A DNA stretch of 64,000 nt from Cryptomeria japonica (Eukaryota; Streptophyta; Pinopsida; Cupressales; Cupressaceae): assembly GCF_030272615.1 (NCBI RefSeq), contig NC_081406.1, forward strand, positions 172,012,361 through 172,076,360, in the 5' to 3' direction. A program made the position numbers and the translations under genes. Below, piece by piece: positions 10,837 to 20,729 of this stretch. Numbering within the stretch: position 1 is the first letter of the stretch; each line of letters opens with the position of its first letter. Under the pieces are notes generated by a model. It did not search any database. It had not been told where the DNA came from and was given only the letters and a program-made list of their open reading frames with translations.

Positions 10837-13312
10837 GAGACGGTGCAATTTTATTGCGTTGTTTCAAAGAAAGAAAAATAGGTGTGAAGAAATATGCCCC
10901 ATAAATGTTAATTTAGTGGGTGGTATGCCCCCTCGAGAGATGGGCCGATTTTTTTTGAAAAATCGGGCAATCTCTCGAAAAAAGAATGAGAAGTGGAGGG
11001 GAGGTAGAACAGAAGAAATTAGCAATAATGGTGAAAGAATGGAAGAAAATAGAGTGAATATAGAAAAATGAGCAAGCCAGTGAGTACTCGTAGGTTATAC
11101 AGGAGATACTGTGCAAATGTGGTGTTGTGCTTTTGATGGATGCTATAGAATTGATCAAAATTGTTTGAACAATCTGGTGCAATTGGTTAAATTGCCCCAG
11201 TCAAGTCAAAGTATGACAGTTGATGCCAGTTGTTTGCTTGGACAAGATAAAGTTTGAGTAAGTGAATCAAAGTGACCTAATGGTGACGTAGACAATTGAT
11301 GTAATGGCCCAATGAAGTCAAGGTATATGAAGCAAAATACTCATTGAGACTTAGACAATTGATGTAATTGTCCGTTGGATTGTGTTTGATTGGTGGATCA
11401 ATTGATAGGGTGTGTGTGCGATGGATGGTTGTGGGGAATCATGGCAGCCCCATTGAGACTAGGTCATTATGATAAATGCCTGATGTAGTCTAGGATTACC
11501 ATGATTGATTACCTGTTGAGACCCGAAGATACTTGATCAAAGTATCTGTTGATAGTCTAGGTATGTGGGAGTCGATGTATCTGTGTAGACATAGTAACTG
11601 GCTTAATTTTGTGGATGAGTGAGGATGGGAAGCGATGAAAGGATTAGGATGATGTTGATGATCAAGATAGGGAGGATGAGGGGGGATTCGATGTTAGATA
11701 GAAGATATGGAGGACTAGGACCGAGTCCTATGGAAGAAGATGAGTAAAATAGAGTATGCATTATTATGACTATGTATGCATGATATGCAACTATTATGAA
11801 TGTATGGATGGGTGGAATGCAACAAAATGCAATATATACAGATGAGATGAGATGACGATCCATAGTGCTCTATTTTCATCATTGAGCTTTAAAATGTTGT
11901 AAGAAAATACAAGCAACTTGACATAAAGATTCAAGATGACCAGAGTATTTCTTACATGGATTTGATATAGCAAGTTAATACAAGCAACTTGATATAATGG
12001 ATCAAGTTGACCTGAGTATTGCTTGCAGAACAGACAAGAATTATCTCCTTTCATGCATGACTTGGATCGTCCTCCTTGATCTTAGGCTGATCATATCCTG
12101 AGACAAGTGCATACCGTAATAAGAGATAAAACCTTTATCCAGTTTGGATGAGGTAGGAAGAACCAAAGAAAGAGCATTGTACCTGCAAACAAATAGTATA
12201 TACATAAAGAATAAAGAATATGGGTCCTTGGTAATGGTTCATGCTCATATGGTTGAGGTATACGCTGTAGTTAGCAAGCCGTAGTGATCTATGACTGTAT
12301 TTTTGCCTATGATCACATAGCTTAGCGAACTTCCCACGTAGACACCATTAGTACATGCCCCAGAATTTCATCGGAATAATTTACAAAAGACATACAAACA
12401 ATTCTTAGGAACCATCACGACCACTCTAATCACTTGTGGGTATCCCGGAGTAGTGTAGGAACCTGATATAAATTACTAGCCCATAAATCAACCAAGTATT
12501 TGATAGCGTAAACAGAATTTTCTTGTCAAAGAAAATGTCATCTTGTCTTTGTTTTGGTAAGGAAGGATGCATCCTTGTTGAAGACAGTTTTGAGTGTTGA
12601 TGTTGATTGTGTGGTCGATGGATAAGTAGTCATTTTGTGGAGTATATCACAATGTTTGTTTGGTATCTGCACGGATGAGTATGTACAATGTGTTGCCATG
12701 TTTTTGTGTGATTTTTGACGTTTTGTTTTTTGTTTTGTTTTGTTTTGTTTTGTTTTGTTTGTTTGTTTTTTTTGTTTTGATGTTTTTGGATTTTGAAGTG
12801 TTTTGAATGTTTTTGGTTTTTGAAGTGTTTTGGATGTTTTTGGATTTTGAATTTGTTTTGAATGTTTTTGGATTTTGTGAGATAGTTTTAAATGAAGAAC
12901 TTTAACGAATCACAAGACAATGTAGAATCCACTTCCATCAGTAGGTTAAGGGCATTGCCCCCAGTTTAGACATGACTATAAAAAAAAGCGGGATGCAGGA
13001 TGCATGCAGTAATTTCTTGGATTTGTAGATTTATAACAAGCCATGGTTGATGGATGGATGGATGTATGTATGAAGTAGATGTGATCGCAACAAGTTTGAA
13101 AGACAATGGAGCCATAGCCTTTTACGAGTGATGCCTGTTTGCTAGGTTTTCACCATCGCACTTACCCAAGGTGCCACCAGAGTGGTTGTTCACCATTTGG
13201 ATGCATGATTTTTCTTTACTCTTTTGATGTTTTTGTATTTTCTTCAGGTCATTTATCTGGATGTTTTTGGTACTTTTCCCAGTATATATGGGAGCCTGAT
13301 ACTCTGTGCAGC
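10837..13312 (-). other. E1 long 3' untranslated region
   Basis: About 2.5 kb between the end of integrase and the PPT, with no coding homology that I recognise on either strand. It contains a (TTTTG)-type microsatellite at 12721-12780 and short spaced repeats such as 'tagacaattgatgtaat' at 11289 and 11352. Long, repeat-bearing 3' UTRs are known in the Tat lineage. Confidence 0.7.
12721..12880. repeat. TTTTG microsatellite and degenerate T/G-rich repeats
   Basis: A run of about 60 bp made of TTTTG units with small errors is followed by three or four imperfect copies of a 'gttttgaatgtttttggatt' unit of roughly 30 bp. It lies within the E1 3' UTR. Confidence 0.9.
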
Positions 13313-14670
13313 TTATGTGTAAAACCGTTTGAGGTGCATGCTGTTGATCGGATCTGCTAATGGTTCTCCTTCTGAAGTAGCCAACTGATATGCCCTGGAC
13401 CCAAATACAGTAGTGACAACATATGGACCCAGCAAATTTGATTCAAACTTTCCTTGATGTTCTCGATTTGGTTGGTTACTAGGATTTTCTCGAAGAACAA
13501 GATCACCCACCTCAAAGGTACGAGGCTTAACTCGATGATTGTAGCTTCGACTCATGCACTGTTGATAGGTTTTGAGGTGGTTGTATGCAACTTGTCGCTT
13601 CTCATCAAGTAGCTCTAAGTCTTGAAGGCGTGAGACTTTGTAAGCTTCATCATCTATTAGATTATGCAAGGAAACCCATAGTGATGGTATCTCAACCTCA
13701 ATAGGTAGAATAGCTTTGGCACCATAGACCAATGAGTAGGGAGTTGCACCTGTAGGGGTTCTAATGCTAGTTCGATATGCCCATAGTGCTAGATTTAGTT
13801 GAACATGCCAATCACGGCCAGCATCATTGACTGTCTTTTTTAGGATCCTCAATATGTTCTTGTTTGATGCTTCAGCCTGACCATTGCCTTGTGGGTAATA
13901 GGGGGTGGAAAAGTGGTGTTGGATATGAAATTTCTCACAAAGTTCACGGACATCCTGATTTTTGAAAGGAAGACCATTATCTATGATGATGGACATGGGT
14001 ACACCATACCGACAGATGATGTAATTGAGGATGAATGAGGTGATCTATTTGCCGGTGACTTGGGTAAGTGGAACAACTTTGATCCACTTTGTGAAGTATT
14101 CGGTGGTGGTAATAATAAATTTATGGCCATTAGATGAAGATGGATGGATTTTACCCACAAGGTCAAGACCCCATTGACAAAAAGGCCATAATGTTGTGAT
14201 TGGTTGCAATTCCTGTGCTGGTGAATGTATCAGGTCGCCATGAACTTGACATTTCTTGCACTTCCTGACAAAGTAGTAGAAGTCTTTTTCCATAGATGAC
14301 CAATAGTATCCATTGCACAAGAGTTTCTTGGCTAGTGAGGACCACTTGCATGGGTTCCACAAATTCCTTCATGTACCTCTTCCAAGGCCTTTGTTATCTC
14401 ATCCTGTTCCAGACATCGAAGGAGAGTACCATCAAGACTGCGTCGGTATAGGGTCTTGACAATAATGGTATGTCAAGCAGTTTGGTGAATGAAGGTCTTA
14501 CGTTGGTTATTTGATTGGGCAGGAGGTAGGGTGTGATCGCGGAGATAGGTGTAGAATTCACCGTACCATGGGGAGTCAGAACCGACAAGGCAACATATCA
14601 TCTCAGATTCTAGGATATCATAAGCGGGGATCCAAAGCTGTTCTACCAAGAACTCATAGCGTGTTGAATT
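13313..14670 (-). pseudogene. E1 integrase
   Basis: Integrase inserts element DNA into the chromosome. The N-terminal zinc region has a His pair ('HEGICGTHASG') and 'CKKCQ' near 14260. The catalytic core shows Asp in 'QWGLDLVG', Asp in 'IIIDNGLPF' and Glu in 'GNGQAEASNK', so the DDE residues are all visible. The C-terminal part (13313-13600) carries 'FEVGDLVLR' and ends 'MHLKRFYT', as in gypsy integrases. It is broken by a TAG at 14045-14047, at a site where a CAG codon is likely ancestral, and by a frameshift near 14370. The last 227 codons are open. Confidence 0.9.
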
Positions 14671-15150
14671 CTATGGAAGATCTAGGAGAGATGCGATGGT
14701 AGCCATAGCGTCAGCAGCTCGATTCTGATCTCTAGGTATCTGCTCAAAGGAAATTGTAGTAAATGATGACTTTAGATTGTCCACCATTTGCTTATATGGC
14801 ATGATTTTATCATCCTTGGTCTGATATTCATCTGTTGCTTGTCGAATGACCAGTTGTGAGTCGCCATATACTTGTAGTTCTTGTAACTTCCATTGTACAG
14901 CTAGCCTGAGTCCTGTGATCAAGGCCTCATACTCTGCTATGTTGTTAGTGCATGGAAATGTGAGCCTGTAAGACTTCAGGATGCTGTCACCTTGAGGTGT
15001 GATAAACAAAATGCCTACCCCTGAGCCATGCCTAGTGTATGAACCATCAAAGTATAGTTTCCATGGTTGTGCTGTTGTGATCATGAATATCTCTTCATTT
15101 GGAAAATTGGAAATGAGAGGATGCTCGTCTATGAGTGGTGCATCAACCAA
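14671..15150 (-). CDS. E1 archaeal-type RNase H (aRNH)
   Basis: An open frame of 159 codons with a second RNase H: 'WKLYFDGSYTRHGSGVG' (first Asp), 'NNIAEYEALITGL' (Glu), 'VYGDSQLVI' (Asp) and 'NRAADAMA' (Asp). The four metal-binding positions are therefore all present. It lies after the gypsy RNase H and before integrase, the arrangement usual for Tat elements. It is in a different frame from the upstream pol, with a 22-bp overlap at 15129-15150, so either a small indel or a frameshift separates them. It would degrade genomic RNA during reverse transcription. Confidence 0.88.
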   Translation of the reverse strand: MVDAPLIDEHPLISNFPNEEIFMITTAQPWKLYFDGSYTRHGSGVGILFITPQGDSILKSYRLTFPCTNNIAEYEALITGLRLAVQWKLQELQVYGDSQLVIRQATDEYQTKDDKIMPYKQMVDNLKSSFTTISFEQIPRDQNRAADAMATIASLLDLP

Positions 15151-16700
15151 CTGATCTGCAATGACTGCCCTTTGATAGCCTTACAATCCACATACTCGAT
15201 GTCAAATTCACTTAGAATCATCACCCATTTGGCCAAGCGGCCTGTTAATGCTGCTTTGCTGAGTAAATACTTGAGTGGATCAATCTTTGCAATGAGTTGT
15301 ACCTTGTGTGTTAACAGATAGTGCCTCAGTTTAGTGGCTGCTAGGATTACTGCTAGGCAAGCTTGTTCAATAGGTGTGTAATTGAGTTCATAGCCCACCA
15401 GTGTGCAAGAGATGTAGTAAACAACACACTCTTTTCCTTCTGCATTATGTTGTGCCAGTAGTACACCCAATGCTGTACTTGTTGCTGAGATATAGAGTAA
15501 CAATGGTCTATTTGGATCTGGTGGGATCAGCAATGGTGGATTCATGAGATAGTCTTTAAGCATCTGAAATGCTTGCTGGCATCGGGCATCCCATTGAAAG
15601 CGGATGTTCTTGTGTAGCAGGTGTGTGAATGGGTGACACTTATCAGCCAGTTGTGCAAAGAATCTTCGGATGGATTGAAGCTACCTTTGTAATGTCCTTA
15701 GCTGACTGATATTCTTTGGTGGTGGCATGTCCATGATTGCTTTTACCTTTGTCGGGTTGACCTCAATACCTTTGCTTGAGACAATGTATCCTAGAAGCTT
15801 CCCGGAGGTTACTCCAAAGACACAATTCTTTGGGTTGAGTCAAACATGGTATTGTTCTAGTCTATCAAAGATTTTATCTAAGATGTGGAGATGCCCTTCT
15901 CTGGTGAGTGATTTTGCTAGTAAGTCATCCACATAATCTTCCATCATAGTATGCATCATGTCATGGAAGATGGTGGTCATTGCTCTTTGATAGGTCGCTC
16001 CTGCATTCTTTAGACCGAAAGGCATTACATTCCAACAATATGTGCCTCATGGACATGTGAAGGCTGTCTTATGTTGATCTTCTATTGTGATCTTTATCTG
16101 ATTGTATCCTGAAAAGCCATCCATAAGTGAAAGCATGACATGTCTCACCGTCAGATCCACTATGATGTCGATATTTGGTAGGGGGAAGTCATCCTTAGGA
16201 CATGCCTTATTCAGATCTCTGAAGTCAGTACAAATGCGGATGCCCCCTTTTGGTTTGCCGACAGGCACAATGTTGGAGATCCATTCTGCATAATCAATTG
16301 GTCTAATGAATCCAACATCTAGGAGTTTCTTGAGTTTTGTTTTGACTAGCACTGCAATTTGAGGATGCATCTTATGAAGCTTCTGCTTGACAGGTTTGGC
16401 TTCTTCTGCTACGGTGAGGTGATGCATGACTAAATCAGGATCAAGCCTAGGCATGTTTGCATATGACCATGCAAAGTTGATCTGGCGCTGTTGAAAGAAC
16501 TCTATAAATTTAGGCTGTTCCTCTGGAGTGAGAAGAGATGCCAGATGTATGAGATGAGGATTTTCAAGAGTCCCCACATTGTATTCTTTGGTTTCCTCGA
16601 TGAGAATCGTTGATCGTTCTTGTTGTGTACTAGCAGGGAGGATGTCAAACCCTTCATCCTCAGGCGCCTCAGAGAGGTTTTCACCGTTGGATACGCTCTT
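15129..16700 (-). pseudogene. E1 reverse transcriptase and gypsy RNase H
   Basis: Polymerase that copies element RNA into DNA. In one frame it shows 'IRICTDFRDLNKACPKDDF', 'LMDGFSGYNQI', 'MPFGLKNAGATYQRAM', the active site 'YVDDLL' and then the gypsy RNase H (15129-15563). In that RNase H the usual first catalytic Asp is replaced ('LYISATSTALGVLLAQ'), a loss typical of Tat elements that gained a second RNase H. Interruptions are point stops: TGA near 16045 (TGG expected) and TGA near 15838 (Arg CGA expected), with more between 15563 and 15840. No frameshift is needed across RT. Confidence 0.92.
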
Positions 16701-16715
16701 TCTTTTTACTTTTTT

Positions 16716-17135
16716 TCAATCAAACAGTGCCACAGTGTGGTTTTCACTAGAAGATCCATGTTTTATTGTGATATTTTTGCAACTAAAGGGTTTGGCATCC
16801 GCCCCGGAGTATGCTGCGCTATTTAGTTCTATGGCGAATCCAGCTTTGTGATCCCTGCTTGGTAGGTTATCCCTTAATTCCAAAAAGTCAATGATGGCCT
16901 CATCGTTTTGGAAGAGGTCAAGACATGGAGGATTTGATTGGTTCCATTCGATGAGTTCAGGATGGATAATGGGCATTACTTCATCGATTAGGTTAAGTTC
17001 ATTAGAGGTATTAGTGAGGGTTAAGACGTTATGGTGAAGGTCATTGATGGTACTCTCCCTGTCAGAATCAGGCGTAGGATGAGACGTAGGGTCTGTGGAA
17101 GATGTTTCCAGCTTAGGAACCCAAGAAGTCTTTAT
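16716..17135 (-). pseudogene. E1 linker between G-patch spacer and RT
   Basis: The same frame as RT and protease continues here (open at 16716-16976), but I recognise no domain. It is acidic and polar, with 'EAIIDFLELRDNL', and is probably the N-terminal extension of RT. A few point stops occur. Confidence 0.55.
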
Positions 17136-18137
17136 CTATGCTTCTCCGTAAACAGGGATGTCTTTGCGTGGTGGAGGTAGTGATGTGTCTTCCTCATCTG
17201 AAGTGTTAAGCTGTACAGAATCAAATTCCCACTCATGTGAGTCGGTCTTTGAGTCACTTTCCAACATCCAATTACTATACCATACTGGGATGTCCTTTGA
17301 GTTAAATACTGCAGGTGTGATTGGTTGATGTACCTTTGTAGATGAAATGATCGGTGTTGCAGGAAGGTCGATGGGGATTAAGGAATCCAATATGGGGAGT
17401 ATCGGTAGTGTTGACTCAGTTGCTTTTGCTGGAACTACTGGTGCCATAGATGCTACTGCGGGCTTTGATACAGTTGCTGCTGCTAATGGCACTATGGATG
17501 TAATGGTTGCTGCGGATGGGATTACTAGTTTGATTGGTGGGATGATTGGTATTGTAGACGATGGTGTTGGGATTTTGAGCTTCGATGGGTCAGTTGTGAT
17601 GGTGCTTGATGCTGCTTTGATAATGAAAGGTGTCCTTTTTGCAATAGGCTGACATAATGGTTTGCTGGGTTTTCCTTTGAATTTGAGTTTAGGAAAGATC
17701 TCTTTTTCAAAGCCTAGGCCTATATTACCTTTGGGCTTGAATTCCAGCAGTAGAGGTTCATGTCGTCCTTGTTTGCAATATCCCAAAGCACTTTGACCAT
17801 CATACCCCATTCTTTGCATAACGAGGAGACCTTTGCCATATTGATCTGTAGGAAGCTTAAGTTGTGGTATATCAGTGGTGATGGGATCTTTATAGATCCA
17901 TTCCGCTAAGTCCTCATCTTGGTTTTCTTCTTCTTGACTCTTTCCAAGGATGAAAGGCGTCAAAGCACATGCTAGCGTGATTAGTGGTTGCTGGAGTAAC
18001 TGCTGTGGTTTACCATGTGTTCTAGGAGAAGTGGGCATTTGTCCCACACAAAAGAGTTGACTCAAGTTGTATTCCCTAGGACCTTCCTCTGCTATTTTCA
18101 TCTTAAGCTTTTCTTGCTTTGGTATAGTGGTGTTCAA
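17136..18137 (-). CDS. E1 Pro/Thr-rich spacer with G-patch-like module
   Basis: An open stretch of 333 codons in the gag-pol frame between protease and RT. Residues about 97-143 (nt 17709-17849) have a G-patch layout: 'QYGKGLLVMQRMGY', a Gly/Leu pair, 'GRHEPLLLEFKPKG' and 'IGLGF'. G-patches bind RNA or RNA helicases and occur next to the protease in some retroviruses. The rest, from residue 170, is low-complexity Pro/Ala/Thr/Ile repeats ('AATVSKPAVAS') without a known fold. The N-terminal 90 residues are unassigned. The G-patch call rests on Gly spacing by eye and needs an HMM. Confidence 0.65.
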   Translation of the reverse strand: MNTTIPKQEKLKMKIAEEGPREYNLSQLFCVGQMPTSPRTHGKPQQLLQQPLITLACALTPFILGKSQEEENQDEDLAEWIYKDPITTDIPQLKLPTDQYGKGLLVMQRMGYDGQSALGYCKQGRHEPLLLEFKPKGNIGLGFEKEIFPKLKFKGKPSKPLCQPIAKRTPFIIKAASSTITTDPSKLKIPTPSSTIPIIPPIKLVIPSAATITSIVPLAAATVSKPAVASMAPVVPAKATESTLPILPILDSLIPIDLPATPIISSTKVHQPITPAVFNSKDIPVWYSNWMLESDSKTDSHEWEFDSVQLNTSDEEDTSLPPPRKDIPVYGEA

Positions 18138-18182
18138 ACTGGCAAGAGAGACGGGACTTATATATGATGTGGAAGAAATGGC

Positions 18183-18818
18183 TTATCTATTATTAGGAAT
18201 GATAATCTCTAGTTGATGGTTGATATTATGGCAATACGCAAAGGGATTTGCATCACCCAGGATTGTGATCTCTACACCGTTATGTGGGAACTTGATACAT
18301 TGATGGTAGGTAGATGGAACGACTTTCATGGCATGTATCCAAGGTCTTCCTAACAATAGATTGTATGGCAGAGGAAGGTCCAGAACCTGACAGATGATGT
18401 GCTTTACCATAGGGCCCACTCAGATTGGTAGTACCACAACTCCTTTGGATGAATGCTCTGCATCGTCATAGGCTTTGATTGTGATCTTCTTACGGGGATC
18501 CACTGATTCTATGGCATATCCCAATGTTGTGACCAATTGTAGTGTACAAATATTTAAGCCTTCTCCATTATCAATCAAGACTCGCTTGATCATAAAGCCT
18601 TCAATGTGTAGTGAAGCGTTATGAGGTTGCTGGAAGGAGGAGTTGTCACTTTCGGAAAAAGTGAGACAAGGTGATGACTTTAGACTTCCAACCATGGCTT
18701 GAAATTGGTCTGTATTTAGGTTTGCAGGGACTGACACCTCTTGGAGTGCTTGATCCAAGATTGTTTTATGAGATGGCGATAGGCACAATAGCTCTAAAAT
18801 GGATATAAGCGCAGGCAT
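18183..18818 (-). pseudogene. E1 aspartic protease
   Basis: Retropepsin that would cleave the gag-pol polyprotein. The active-site block reads 'KRVLIDNGEGLNICTL', the DNG-type variant common in plant gypsy elements. Downstream '[14 protein letters not shown]' is the conserved flap-distal block. A single TGA at 18420-18422 interrupts an otherwise continuous frame; the next codons ('VGPMVKHI') run straight on, so it is a point mutation and not a gene end. Confidence 0.85.
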
Positions 18819-18827
18819 TTTGTCTAA

Positions 18828-20729
18828 TTATTCCACAAGATTGTATTGCTTTGGGATGGAAGTGGTGCCTTGTGGAGCTGCCTTTATGGTAACCTTGCCG
18901 CGACGTGTAACAACATTGCAATTGGAGTTGGGATTTTTTATGGTTATAGTTGCAAGTTGTTCACTGGCATCATACAGGTGATTTACAGTGTAATTATATG
19001 CAGCTTGCGTATAATCCGTGGTATCAGTGCCTCGCCTAGAAGTGGAAGTACCCCTTTGATCTTGTGATGGAAGTGGATTTTTGAACATCAGATGATCATT
19101 GTTTGTTGTTTTTGGGTCATGTCCTTCGATTTCAATTTCACCTCGGTCAATAAGATCCTGAATAAGATCTTTTAATTAGTGACAATTACTTGTCTTGTGT
19201 CCTCTCCCTTGGTGGAAATCACAGTGTTTAGCATCTCTCCACCATGCAGGTTTGAGTTGAGGCTCATAGTTTGATGTTTTAGGTAGAGTGACCAAATTTT
19301 GAGAAATGAGTTGTCGCAATACTGTTTCAACTAAGGGAGTGTATGTTCATTTTTGTTTTTGCTGATGAGGTCTAGGTTCATCGTGAGATGTAATGCGACC
19401 TTGATTGGAAGGAACATTTGTGTTATTCTAAGGTGGAGGATTTTGTCCTGCAAACTGAACCACAGGTTGTGCACTTTTTATAGTCCTGGCATCCACAACC
19501 CCATCGTTGACGATATTCTTGTTTTTGTTCCAGAAGCTGGGTTTATCACTATTGAAGCATGGGCGAGGACTATCCTTTGGTTCATTATAGATTTTGATAA
19601 GTCCTTTCTTGATGAGGGCTCGCTCACATTTCAAACCCTTGGTGATCATATCATTAAAAGAGTTTGTGTCTTTGACATCCAGGTGAAATTCCATTTCTTC
19701 GTTTAAGTTGGAAATGAATATTTCCACTAGTTCTCGTTTAGGTAACTAAAGAGAACGTCTGCTAGACATTTGATGCCATCATTGCAAGAATACTGAAAAT
19801 AGTTCACCTGGTTTTTGTTTAGTGTTGCATAGATCAGCCATGGTGATGTCGCGTTCAATGTTATGAGAGTAATGAGCGAGGAATTTTTGGACGAGTTCCT
19901 CAAATGTTCTAATGCCACCTGGTATTCGGGAAAACCATGATGTGGTTGTTCCTCCCAATTTTTGGGGAAAAAGGCGCATTAGGTATGTGTCTTCATACGC
20001 TACTTTGAGGCAAGCGGAATGAAATTCTCTGACATGATCGCGAGGATCTCCCTTTCCTCTATATTTTTTGAATTTGGGTGTTTCAAATCCTCGTGGAAAG
20101 GGTGGCATATAAATATTCCTATCAAAAGGATAGGGACAAATGTCATTAAGTGAGAATTGGTTAGTTTTGACACCACTATGAAGTTGTTGGGCGAGATTCT
20201 CGACTTGTTGCCACAACATCTCCATTTGATTTGGAGGAGGAGGTGGTGGGTTACCTTGAGGAATGTTATATTTGATGGGATCTCTTCCTCTGTCCTCTTC
20301 ATGGTGACTTTGTCATTTTGATGCTTGTCTTAATTGGGCCAGATCAAAGTCAGAGGGGAGTTTTGCTCCTTCTTGAGCGAGCTTTACAAAGTGAGCATCC
20401 GCATTGCTCCTGAGTATTTCGTCAAAAAGTCTGTTAAAGAGAGGGTTATGCTGGGCCCTTTCTATTGTTGCAGAAGTGGGAGTACTTGGGTTTTCGTCAT
20501 TTGCATTTTCTCCAAGTTCTTCTTGAAATTCATTGAGATTTTCCTCTTCTTCTTCTTCCATTTCTATTTCTCGTTGCCTTGATTGTGATCGGGTTTGGGC
20601 CATTTTGTTTACAAGCTTTTGTTGAAGTTGTGTGAAAATGATGATGAGTTTTTGATGAAATGAGAGATTGATGGTTGGTGAATTGTGTTGCATGTGGATC
20701 TCTAGCACTTTTAAGGTAGATGTAACCAA
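18828..20729 (-). pseudogene. E1 gag with zinc knuckle
   Basis: Capsid/nucleocapsid polyprotein. A Glu-rich N-terminal region ('MEEEEEENLNEFQEELGEN', about 20560) precedes the retrotransposon gag core at 19779-20225 ('FKKYRGKGDPRDHVREFHSA', 'RLFPQKLGG', 'SWFSRIPGG', 'MADLCNTKQKPGE'). After further open pieces comes a CHHC-type knuckle at 19182-19223 ('CDFHQGRGHKTSNC') followed by 'LKDLIQDLIDRGEIEIEG'. All pieces share one frame, separated by point stops. The N-terminal start is placed at the upstream ATG at 20727-20729; an inner ATG at 'MAQTRSQS' (about 20603) is equally plausible. Confidence 0.88.

Noticed and set aside
12721-12780. Telomere-like or CRISPR-like array
   Set aside because: It is a simple TTTTG microsatellite inside the E1 3' UTR; no spacers, no telomere unit.
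17347-17652. 101-codon plus-strand Gly/Val-rich frame
   Set aside because: Antisense shadow of the low-complexity part of the E1 spacer.
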